NCBI GenBank assembly: GCA_003529325.1
Contig: DPVW01000048.1
Coordinates: 8,480-14,221, forward strand
Direction: 5' to 3'
Source: Candidatus Latescibacterota bacterium
GTDB lineage: Bacteria; Latescibacterota; UBA2968; UBA8231
DNA length: 5,742 nucleotides
Below the pieces are notes generated by a model that worked only from the letters and a program-made list of their open reading frames with translations, ran no database searches and was not told the DNA's origin. Positions 1 to 5,742 of this stretch are shown piece after piece. Every line of letters starts with the position of its first letter. The first letter of the stretch is position 1. The position numbers were made by a program, and so were the translations under genes.

Positions 1-419
1 CGCAGAATCTGACGCAGGCACAACAATACTTTCAGCAGGGCAGGGAGTATCATCTGGGGGAGGGCGGCCGAAAGGTCGACCTGGAAAAGGCGCTGCGCTC
101 CTACCTGCAGGCGTTGCGGGTCGATCCACGGTTCTACGAAGCTCATGTGAATGCCGGCAAGGTGTATTACAAGCGTAAAGATTACCGCCGCGCAAAGGGT
201 CACTTCAGTGATGCGATCAAGAGCGCCCGCAGCAGGGGGGATATCTCACCAGAGGCCGAGGCGCGTATCTCCTATGATCTAGGCGGCTGCTATTATAAAG
301 AAGGGAGCATGGCCGAGGCGGAGAAGTGGTTTCGCGGCGCCGTCGGTCAGGACCCGTCTCTCTTGGAGGGTCACTACAACCTCATAACCTGTTGTATTCG
401 GCTAAGTCAAATCACCTGA
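1..419 (+). CDS. TPR-repeat protein, C-terminal part (5' end outside window)
   Basis: The open frame enters from the left edge (first whole codon at 3) and ends at TGA 417-419, giving 138 visible residues. They form tandem TPR-like helical hairpins: roughly residues 7-42 (closing ALRVDP), 43-78 (EAHVNAGKVYYKRKDYRRAK), 86-119 (ISYDLGGCYYKEG, then AEAEKWFRGAVGQDP), and the start of a further unit, GHYNLITCC. TPR arrays are protein-binding scaffolds. The visible part has no catalytic domain, so partner and role cannot be told. The frame stops early in the last helix, and a hydrophobic stretch follows in another frame (420-553), so the true 3' end may have been lost to a one-base deletion. The gene lies before the riboswitch promoter and is probably not part of the B12 operon. 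Confidence 0.8.
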   Translation, partial: QNLTQAQQYFQQGREYHLGEGGRKVDLEKALRSYLQALRVDPRFYEAHVNAGKVYYKRKDYRRAKGHFSDAIKSARSRGDISPEAEARISYDLGGCYYKEGSMAEAEKWFRGAVGQDPSLLEGHYNLITCCIRLSQIT

Positions 420-553
420 TCTTTATCGCCGTCGCTGTCGCCATCGGTGGTGCAGTGCTGGTTGGTAGTCCGGTCTCTACAGGGAGGCGGGCACAAGAGG
501 ACGCGGAAGTAGTCTTGACGACGTCGTTGCTGTCGGTCTACAATACGTATTGA
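420..553 (+). other. Possible frameshifted C-terminal tail of the TPR gene (membrane-helix-like)
   Basis: After the TPR stop codon, the frame shifted back by one base (codons at 401, 404 and so on) stays open to TGA 551-553. It encodes a very hydrophobic run, HLIFIAVAVAIGGAVLVG, about 18 residues long, with mostly C, T or G third positions as in the coding regions here. Splicing it to the TPR frame near 400-410 needs one missing base and would give a TPR protein with a C-terminal membrane segment and a short polar tail. This is inference: the same bases also hold the promoter at 515-544, and a short hydrophobic frame can arise by chance. Confidence 0.3.
515..544 (+). promoter_or_regulatory. 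sigma70-type promoter for the B12 operon
   Basis: The -35 box TTGACG lies at 515-520 and the -10 box TACAAT at 539-544, each with one mismatch to consensus, separated by 18 bases. The expected transcription start is about 551-553, only 6-8 bases before the first base of riboswitch stem P1 at 559. That position is what a riboswitch leader requires, which raises confidence. No operator for a protein regulator was recognised. Confidence 0.7.
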
Positions 554-558
554 AATAA

Positions 559-727
559 ACGGTTCCACGGTGCCCTGAATACGAGCCATCGGCCAACGCC
601 GAGGGTTGACGTCTTCCGGGAGAATAGGGAAGGGTGGTGAAAAACCGCCGCGGCCCCGCCACTGTGACCGACGCTGGCCCGCCAAGCGGGATGGACGTTG
701 GGAGCCAGGAGACCTGCCTGGAGCCGT
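559..727 (+). promoter_or_regulatory. Cobalamin riboswitch (B12 element)
   Basis: This is an RNA aptamer that binds adenosylcobalamin or a related cobalamin and lowers expression of the genes downstream. Closing stem P1 is ACGGTTCCA (559-567) with TGGAGCCGT (719-727), nine pairs including one G-U. Conserved elements follow in order: AATAGGGAA at 623-631; a hairpin 633-638/644-649 with a GAAAA loop; the core GCGGCCCCGCCACTGTGA at 650-667; a hairpin CCCGC/GCGGG at 678-690; and a full-match B12 box GCCAGGAGACCTGCC at 704-718. Its position before a corrinoid importer, a cobalamin adenosyltransferase and cobQ fits exactly. I could not fold it numerically, and the kissing-loop partner was not assigned. 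Confidence 0.95.
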
Positions 728-800
728 CGGGTGTAAGTTTTAAGGACGCTTTCGCGGGAAGGCAGACCCGGGGTATGGTGAGCGCTGGCGACGTTGTGCA

Positions 801-861
801 GTCTCTCCGGATCAACGCCCTGTCTGCATGTTCAGTGACGGGCGATGAGACCGGTTTTTTT
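801..861 (+). terminator. Likely rho-independent terminator of the riboswitch expression platform
   Basis: A hairpin pairs CGCCC(T)GTC (816-824, T bulged) with GACGGGCG (837-844) around a 12-base loop, and ends in seven T residues at 855-861. It can be extended either by GTCTC 801-805 with GAGAC 847-851, or by CCGG 807-810 with CCGG 851-854. The second extension abuts the T run. The stem has an internal loop, so it is imperfect. It sits between the B12 aptamer and the first start codon, where a ligand-induced terminator would be expected. I did not resolve the competing antiterminator pairing. The remainder of 728-894 holds no gene that I can support. Confidence 0.5.
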
Positions 862-894
862 GATGTGTAACGAGAGAATGCCGCCAGAGAAAGA

Positions 895-1728
895 ATGCTC
901 CTCCAAGTAACTGGAATCCACGCCGGGTACTATCCGGACACGCCCGTCCTGCAAGAGGTCGATCTGCGGTTATCGGCGGGTGGTTTTCTGGGTCTCATCG
1001 GTCCCAATGGGTCGGGGAAGAGCACGCTGCTACGCGTGCTTGCAGGTGTTCTGGCACCGTGGTCGGGCAGCGTGCTGCTCGATGGGGCCGATGTGGGGCA
1101 AGTGAGCCGCCGGCAACTGGCCCGTACGGTGGCCGTCGTGCCCCAGGACAGCGTCAGTCCTTTTGCCTTCACCGCCGGCGAGATTGTCGCCATGGGGCGG
1201 CATCCGTATCTGCCTCGATTCGGCGGTCTGGATGCAAGGGACAGATGCGCCGTGTCGCAGGCCATGGAGCGTACCGATACGGCGCATCTGGCTGCTAGAA
1301 GTATCGTCGAATTATCCGGCGGGGAGCGTCAGCGAATCGTCATTGCCCGCGCGTTGGCGCAACAACCCCGTCTGCTGCTGCTCGATGAACCGACAACTCA
1401 CCTGGATATCAACCACCAGGTCGAAGTGCTCGATCTGCTCTACGATCTGAACCGTAGCGACGGCCTCGCCATCGTCTGCGTCACCCATGATCTCAACGCT
1501 GCCGCCGAGTATACGGATCAGGTCGTGCTCATGGCACCCGGTGGCAGGGTCCATGCCTTCGGCACACCTGCTGAAGTCATTACAGCTGATCACGTGGAGG
1601 CCGTGTATGGCATTCGTGTCGCAATCAATGATGCTGACGGACGCCCCCGTATCACGCCCTTGTCTCGCCGCCGCGCCCAGGTACCCGCTCCTGCGCCCAT
1701 CCTCGTTGCCCCGGAGTCGAGTCTGTGA
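895..1728 (+). CDS. btuD: Corrinoid ABC importer, ATP-binding protein (BtuD-like)
   Basis: This is the cytoplasmic ATPase that powers uptake of vitamin B12 or a related corrinoid through the BtuC-like permease. At 277 residues it matches the FecE/BtuD family of FecCD-type importers. Visible motifs in order are Walker A GPNGSGKST (36-44), Q-loop glutamine 84 (VVPQ), signature LSGGERQR (140-147), Walker B LLLLDEP (160-166), the D-loop THLD (168-171) and the switch histidine 198 (VTHD). All catalytic residues are present. The ATG at 895 is preceded only by a weak purine-rich stretch (AGAGAAAG), perhaps because expression is set by the riboswitch. The stop overlaps the start of the next gene by four bases (GTGA, 1725-1728). 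Siderophore ATPases look alike, so the B12 assignment rests on the riboswitch and neighbours. Confidence 0.9.
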   Translation: MLLQVTGIHAGYYPDTPVLQEVDLRLSAGGFLGLIGPNGSGKSTLLRVLAGVLAPWSGSVLLDGADVGQVSRRQLARTVAVVPQDSVSPFAFTAGEIVAMGRHPYLPRFGGLDARDRCAVSQAMERTDTAHLAARSIVELSGGERQRIVIARALAQQPRLLLLDEPTTHLDINHQVEVLDLLYDLNRSDGLAIVCVTHDLNAAAEYTDQVVLMAPGGRVHAFGTPAEVITADHVEAVYGIRVAINDADGRPRITPLSRRRAQVPAPAPILVAPESSL

Positions 1729-2684
1729 ACCGGATCGTACCCGTTCTGATCTGGGCAATTTTCTTGTCTTCGAAGGCAGACGCCGCGAATCCCCCTGCAG
1801 GGGTGATGGGCATCGTCGATGATCTGGGAACCGAGGTCGTGCTGAGCGCAGCACCCCAGCGTATCGTCTCGTTGGCACCCTCCAATACCGAATTGCTCTT
1901 CGCCATGGGTTTGGGTGATCGTGTTGTGGGTGTGACGAAATACTGCAATTATCCGCCCGCCGCAGAGGCGATCGAGCAGGTCGCCGGATTCTCCGATCTC
2001 AGCGTGGAGAAGATCGCCGCCGTTCGGCCCGACCTTGTCGTGGCATCCCGTGGGAACGACGCGGAGGGTCTGGAGACGGTTCGGCAGATGGGTGTCCCGG
2101 TCTTCGCCCTGGCAAACAACAGCATCGCCGATGTCATCGAGTCCGTCCGCCGTCTCGGCCAACTCACGGGACGCCAGCAGGCTGGGGAGCGGCTGGCGAC
2201 ATCACTTCAGGCGCGCATCGATACGGTCACCACGCGTGTTGCACCCAGGCTGCTCGCCGCCCAAAGCGACGACAAGCGCCATGGTCGTCCACGAGTGCTT
2301 TGGGGATTTGCCGGTGATCCCATCTATACCGCCGGCGCTGGCAGCATCATCGATGATGTGGTCGAAGTCGCAGGGGGCGAGAATCTGGGCCGCCAAGCGG
2401 GGGAGGGCTGGCCACAGGTCAGCCTGGAGACTGTCGTTGACTGGCAGGTCGACGTGTTGCTGATGAGCCTGCGTCTCGGGGAGGGCACCACCGCTGCCGC
2501 CATCGACGCCGAGTTAGAGCGCATGCGCGGAATGGACGGGTGGCGACAATTGCCGGCGGTAAAGGCGGGGCACCTCGTGCACGTCGACGGAGACGTTCTG
2601 ACGCGCGCCGGACCACGGATCATCGATGCCGTCGAGTTGCTGGCCAGGGCCCTGCACCCGGCTGCATTCGGCGAGCGTCGGTGA
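1725..2684 (+). CDS. btuF: Periplasmic corrinoid-binding protein of ABC importer (BtuF-like)
   Basis: This is a soluble substrate-binding protein of 319 residues that captures cobalamin in the periplasm and delivers it to the permease. Residues 1-21 form a signal peptide with an Arg-containing start, a hydrophobic core and a likely cut after ADA or ADAA; no lipobox cysteine is seen. The N-lobe has the family motif RIVSLAPSNTELLFAMG (46-62) followed by VVGVTKYCNYP (67-77). The C-lobe has AGGENLG (216-222) and WPQVSLETV (229-237). Glu56 and Glu235 sit where the conserved glutamates that dock onto permease arginines are found in BtuF and FhuD-like proteins. The GTG start overlaps the btuD stop by four bases, suggesting coupled translation. 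Ligand specificity is inferred from context; cobinamide or pseudocobalamin are also possible. Confidence 0.88.
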   Translation: MNRIVPVLIWAIFLSSKADAANPPAGVMGIVDDLGTEVVLSAAPQRIVSLAPSNTELLFAMGLGDRVVGVTKYCNYPPAAEAIEQVAGFSDLSVEKIAAVRPDLVVASRGNDAEGLETVRQMGVPVFALANNSIADVIESVRRLGQLTGRQQAGERLATSLQARIDTVTTRVAPRLLAAQSDDKRHGRPRVLWGFAGDPIYTAGAGSIIDDVVEVAGGENLGRQAGEGWPQVSLETVVDWQVDVLLMSLRLGEGTTAAAIDAELERMRGMDGWRQLPAVKAGHLVHVDGDVLTRAGPRIIDAVELLARALHPAAFGERR

Positions 2685-3721
2685 GCGATCTCGCCGCCGG
2701 TGGGAGCAACTCCATGCGCAGCGCAATGATTCTGCCCTTGCTGGGAGTGCTGTTGTTGTTGCTCGCCATCCTTTCCCTGGGGATAGGTCCTGTCCAAATC
2801 GCACCCGACCGTGTGGTGGATCTACTATTCCACGAGGGTGCAACCCCCGCCGACCAAGCGGCGGCCGTGATCGTACGGCAGCTGCGACCACCCCGGGTAT
2901 TGCTCGCCATCCTCGTCGGCGCGTCGCTGGGCCTGTGCGGCGCTGTCATGCAGGGATTCTTCCAGAACCCCATGGCGGATCCATACATCATCGGTGTGTC
3001 ATCCGGGGCCGCCCTCGGGGCGACGATCGCCCTCGCCTTTTCCATTGACCTATGGTTTTTCGGTATCCACTCGGCTTCCTTGTTTGCCTTCGCCGGTGCC
3101 CTGATGGTGACGCTGCTGGTGTACACGGTTGCGAGACGAGGAGGACGGGTACCGACGACCCTGCTGCTGTTGACGGGGGTCGCCGTCGGCTCGTTGGCGG
3201 CGGCGGCGACATCGCTGGTGATGATTGCGGGCAACACGGATCTGCACCGGATCCTGTTCTGGCTCCTCGGCAGCTTTTCCTCGCGACGTTGGGAACATAT
3301 CAACATGGTATGGCCCTGGGCGCTGATCGGCGGGGTGACGCTGCAATTTTTCGCCCGCGATCTCAATGTCCTGTTGCAGGGCGAAGAGAATGCCCAGTTT
3401 CTCGGGGTCGACGTAGAGCGCGTGAAAAAACTGCTTCTCGTCATCACCGCTCTGCTGACGGCGGCGGCGGTCTCGGTGAGTGGCATCATCGGTTTTGTCG
3501 GCCTCATCGTGCCTCATGTCATGCGCCTGCTCGTCGGCCCCGACCATCGGCGCCTGCTGCCTGCTTCGTTGCTGGGTGGGGCCATTCTCATGGTCGTCGC
3601 CGACATGCTTGCCCGTACCATCCTGGCTCCCGCGGAGGTGCCGGTGGGGGTCATCACGGCGCTGCTGGGATGTCCTTTTTTCCTCTTCCTACTCAGCCGG
3701 CGCCGGGACGTCACGCTCTGA
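2681..3721 (+). CDS. btuC: Corrinoid ABC importer permease (BtuC-like, FecCD family)
   Basis: This is the inner-membrane channel subunit, expected to work as a dimer with two BtuD-like ATPases. From GTG 2681 it has 346 residues, mostly hydrophobic helices, consistent with the roughly ten-helix FecCD fold. Signature stretches are RPPRVLLAILVGASLGLCGA followed by QGFFQNPMADPYIIGVSSGA near the N-terminus, SVSGIIGFVGLIVPHVMRLL, the cytoplasmic ATPase-coupling region at GPDHRRLLP, and PAEVPVGVITALLGCPFF near the end. All match the family. I chose GTG 2681 because its four-base GTGA overlap with the btuF stop copies the preceding junction. ATG 2714, with a better ribosome site, is a real alternative giving 335 residues. 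The frame is also open upstream, but starts there would lie well inside btuF. Confidence 0.9.
   Translation: MSDLAAGGSNSMRSAMILPLLGVLLLLLAILSLGIGPVQIAPDRVVDLLFHEGATPADQAAAVIVRQLRPPRVLLAILVGASLGLCGAVMQGFFQNPMADPYIIGVSSGAALGATIALAFSIDLWFFGIHSASLFAFAGALMVTLLVYTVARRGGRVPTTLLLLTGVAVGSLAAAATSLVMIAGNTDLHRILFWLLGSFSSRRWEHINMVWPWALIGGVTLQFFARDLNVLLQGEENAQFLGVDVERVKKLLLVITALLTAAAVSVSGIIGFVGLIVPHVMRLLVGPDHRRLLPASLLGGAILMVVADMLARTILAPAEVPVGVITALLGCPFFLFLLSRRRDVTL
2702..2706 (+). promoter_or_regulatory. Shine-Dalgarno-like GGGAG before alternative btuC start ATG 2714
   Basis: GGGAG ends seven bases before ATG 2714, the usual spacing for a ribosome binding site. It lies within the coding sequence if translation starts at GTG 2681. 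It therefore supports a btuC product starting MRSAMILPLLG, directly at the first membrane helix, and leaves the N-terminus of the permease undecided. Confidence 0.4.
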
Positions 3722-3745
3722 GACTCTCCCTTTGGCAGAAGATCG

Positions 3746-4324
3746 ATGGTCAATCTGACAAAAATCTACACGCGCACCGGTGACAGCGGTACGACGCGCC
3801 TGGGTACTGGCGCGCCGGTGGCCAAAACCGATGCCAGGGTCGCAGCTATTGGTGATGTGGACGAGACCAACGCCGCCATCGGTGTTGTGTCAATCACTGC
3901 GTCACAACTGTCAACGCAGTTGCTGGGGCCGGTGCAGAACGACCTCTTCGATCTCGGTGCCGACCTCTGCGTGCCCTTGTCAGCGGAGCCAGGTGATCGG
4001 CGACCTTTGCGAATCACAGCAGCGCAGGTTACGGGACTCGAGCTTGCGATCGACAAGGCCAACGCCGATCTCGCCGACCTGCGCAGCTTTGTACTACCCG
4101 GGGGTACGGAAACGGCTGCCAGGCTGCATGTGGCTCGTACCGTCTGTCGGCGAGCGGAGCGACAAGTCTGGGCATTGGTTGCGGCTGTCGGCGTGGAACA
4201 GGTCAACAAACAGGTGCCCATCTACCTCAACCGCCTTGCCGATCTGCTCTTTGTTCTATCCAGGGTGGAGAATGGAGCTGCCGGTGATGTCCTTTGGCAG
4301 CCCGGTGGGGGCCTAGCGAAGTGA
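3746..4324 (+). CDS. ATP:cob(I)alamin adenosyltransferase, PduO type
   Basis: This cytoplasmic enzyme transfers the adenosyl group of ATP to cob(I)alamin or another cob(I)yrinic corrinoid, making the coenzyme form. It has 192 residues, typical of the single-domain PduO/MMAB family, and is unrelated in sequence to the P-loop CobA/BtuR type. Visible motifs are [16 protein letters not shown] (5-20, ATP-binding N-terminus), [11 protein letters not shown] (36-46), [11 protein letters not shown] (64-74), SFVLPGG (114-120), [14 protein letters not shown] (126-139, basic active-site helix) and [14 protein letters not shown] (160-173). No key motif is missing. It starts 24 bases after btuC with only a weak purine-rich ribosome site, and its stop overlaps the GTG of cobQ by four bases. 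It would convert imported corrinoid to the adenosyl form, which is also the riboswitch ligand. Confidence 0.93.
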   Translation: MVNLTKIYTRTGDSGTTRLGTGAPVAKTDARVAAIGDVDETNAAIGVVSITASQLSTQLLGPVQNDLFDLGADLCVPLSAEPGDRRPLRITAAQVTGLELAIDKANADLADLRSFVLPGGTETAARLHVARTVCRRAERQVWALVAAVGVEQVNKQVPIYLNRLADLLFVLSRVENGAAGDVLWQPGGGLAK

Positions 4325-5742
4325 CACCTGCCTTGATGGTCCTCGGCACGCACTCCAATGCCGGCAAGAACATCATCGCACTGGGCTGTGTCGATTGCTC
4401 TCCCGTCGCGGATACCGTGTCGCACCCTTCAACGCGCAGAACATGTCGAACAACGCCGGTACGGCTGCGGGTGGTGAGATGGGGCGGGCGCAGATCGTGC
4501 AAGCCGAGGCGGCGGGGGTGGTACCGCACACCGACATGAACCCGGTACTACTCAAACCGGAGGCGGATCGTCGCAGTCAGGTCATCCTCGACGGACGGGT
4601 GCACGGCCATATCGACGCCGTCAACTGGCGCGATCTCAAGCGCACCTTATGGCGCCATGTGCGAGACGCCTATGAGGCTTGCGGGGCAGTATGACGTCGT
4701 CATCCTCGAGGGGGAGGGTTCTCCGGCGGAAATCAACCTCAAGGACGCGGACATGGTGAATCTCGCTATGGCTCGGCACGCGGGGGCGCTGTCTGTTGGT
4801 GGGTGATATCGATCGTGGTGGTGTATTCGCCGCCCTGGTGGGGACCATGTTGTTGCTCGATCCCGAGGACCAGGTCAAGGGCCTGCTCATCAACAAGTTT
4901 CGGGGTGATCCCGCCTTGCTTGGAGACGCCGTGGAGCGTCTGCATGGCCTCGCTTTCAACACGCCCTGTCTCGGTGTCGTCCCCTTCCTTCCGTATCTGA
5001 CGATTGCCGAAGAAGATGCCGTCTCCTTCGCCGAGTCGGCACTGGCATCGGTGTCCTGCGAAGTTGCCGTAGTGCAGTTGCCCCATATCGCCAACTTCGA
5101 CGACTTCGATCCCCTGGTGCGCGAACCGGGTGTACGGCTTCGATGTGTCCGTCACCCAAAGCAGTTGAGGAACCCAGCCGCGATCCTGCTGCCCGGGACA
5201 AAGGCGACCCTCGCCGACCTGGCCTGGTTGCGCGAACTCGGTTGGGAGCGGGCGCTGATCGATGCACTCGCAAGCGGAACCCAGGTCGTCGGTATCTGTG
5301 GTGGTCTGCAGATGTTGGGGACGGCGATTCGTGATCCGGAGGGTGTCGAGGCGCCTGCCGGTTCGTCAAGCTCGGGTCTGGGACTACTGCAGGTGGAGAC
5401 CGGCTTCTCTGCCGACAAGCAGACCTCCCAGGCTGTTCTGCAGAAGGACTCCATGCTGATCGAGGGGTACGAGATTCACGCCGGGGAGACCACGCGTAGC
5501 CCACAGACCAAGCCCTTCGGCCGGATCATGCGCCGGGCGAGCGACGGTGTCGACGTTGCCGATGGTGCGGTGCGACCGGATGGGTCGGTGTGGGGGACCT
5601 ATCTGCATGGCTTGTTCCACCACGACGAATTTCGTCACAGCTGGCTGGGTGAACTGGGGTGGTTGGCTACGGAGGGGGCGACTCTTGCCACGCCGGATGC
5701 CGAGTATGACCGCGTCGCCGACGCACTGGAAACCACAGTCGG
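4321..5742 (+). pseudogene. cobQ: cobQ/cbiP, cobyric acid synthase, disrupted by three frame changes; 3' end outside window
   Basis: An intact CobQ uses glutamine and ATP to amidate four side chains of adenosylcobyrinic acid a,c-diamide, giving adenosylcobyric acid. The gene starts at GTG 4321, overlapping the adenosyltransferase stop. Homology runs along its whole length but in successive frames: 4321-4380 ([12 protein letters not shown]); about 4380-4679 ([20 protein letters not shown], then EMGRAQ and [10 protein letters not shown]); about 4681-4788 ([17 protein letters not shown]); about 4790-5742 ([35 protein letters not shown], the glutaminase GICGGLQMLG with Cys at 5297-5299, GYEIHAGET, and YLHGLF with His at 5606-5608). 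The breaks fit one missing base near 4380, two missing (or one extra) near 4679, and two missing (or one extra) near 4789. Conserved positions are changed in the first three blocks (GKN, FNAQN, EGEGS), while the glutaminase domain looks intact. About 474 codons are visible, close to full length. Sequencing error remains possible. Confidence 0.88.

Noticed and set aside
634..870. Open frame of 78 codons across the riboswitch
   Set aside because: It runs through conserved aptamer stems and the B12 box; the product has no recognisable domain and the frame is explained by GC-rich RNA structure.
1590..2162. Long minus-strand open frame of 190 codons opposite btuD/btuF
   Set aside because: The plus strand encodes well-conserved proteins there; the antisense frame is a by-product of GC-rich codon use. 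The same applies to the minus-strand frames at 1312-1878 and 2620-3507.
895..3721. Iron-siderophore or heme importer instead of a corrinoid importer
   Set aside because: The protein families overlap, but the B12 riboswitch in front and the cobalamin adenosyltransferase and cobQ behind strongly favour corrinoids.
4321..4539. Separate small protein of about 70 codons in the first cobQ frame
   Set aside because: Only the first 20 residues match CobQ; after 4380 the frame gives out-of-frame sequence, so it is a truncated fragment rather than a gene.
4370..4800. Programmed ribosomal frameshifting in cobQ
   Set aside because: Three separate shifts would be required, no slippery heptamer with a downstream structure was recognised at them, and two shifts need two missing bases to restore conserved residues.
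1..5742. Mobile element, CRISPR array, tRNA, rRNA or a new defence-type system
   Set aside because: No terminal repeats, transposase motifs, spaced direct repeats or RNA gene signatures were seen; all gene-sized frames fit known B12 functions or the TPR protein.

Overview
The window looks like a piece of a GC-rich Gram-negative chromosome, most likely proteobacterial. The GC-rich third codon positions, the secreted substrate-binding protein typical of a periplasmic ABC importer, and the sigma70-like promoter all fit this. I cannot place it more finely from the sequence alone. Everything downstream of about position 515 is one plus-strand, vitamin B12-controlled operon.

Layout. (1) 1-419: the 3' end of a tetratricopeptide-repeat (TPR) protein gene. 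Its frame closes abruptly, and a membrane-helix-like stretch follows in another frame up to 553. (2) 515-544: a good sigma70-type promoter, whose predicted start site lies just before (3) a complete cobalamin riboswitch at 559-727. (4) 728-894: the expression platform, with a likely rho-independent terminator at 801-861. (5) 895-3721: a complete corrinoid ABC importer in the order ATPase (BtuD-like), periplasmic binding protein (BtuF-like), permease (BtuC-like). (6) 3746-4324: a PduO-type ATP:cob(I)alamin adenosyltransferase. (7) 4321 to the window end: cobQ/cbiP, cobyric acid synthase, which reads through only if three frame changes are allowed.

How the parts fit. When adenosylcobalamin is scarce, the riboswitch should let transcription into the operon. 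BtuF then captures corrinoid in the periplasm, BtuC2D2 imports it, and the adenosyltransferase makes the adenosyl form. CobQ would amidate adenosylcobyrinic acid a,c-diamide to adenosylcobyric acid, a step of de novo synthesis that is not needed to import and adenosylate a finished corrinoid.

The most notable feature is the state of cobQ. It has three reading-frame breaks within about 410 bases, and substitutions at three strongly conserved positions of the N-terminal synthetase domain (the P-loop Ser/Thr, the Lys of the KAQNM motif, the Ala of EGAGS). Importer and adenosyltransferase genes beside it are intact. Clustered sequencing errors could explain the indels alone but fit less well with the substitutions. 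If real, this is a B12 locus losing de novo synthesis while keeping uptake and adenosylation. I found no convincing new system, mobile element, tRNA, rRNA or CRISPR array.
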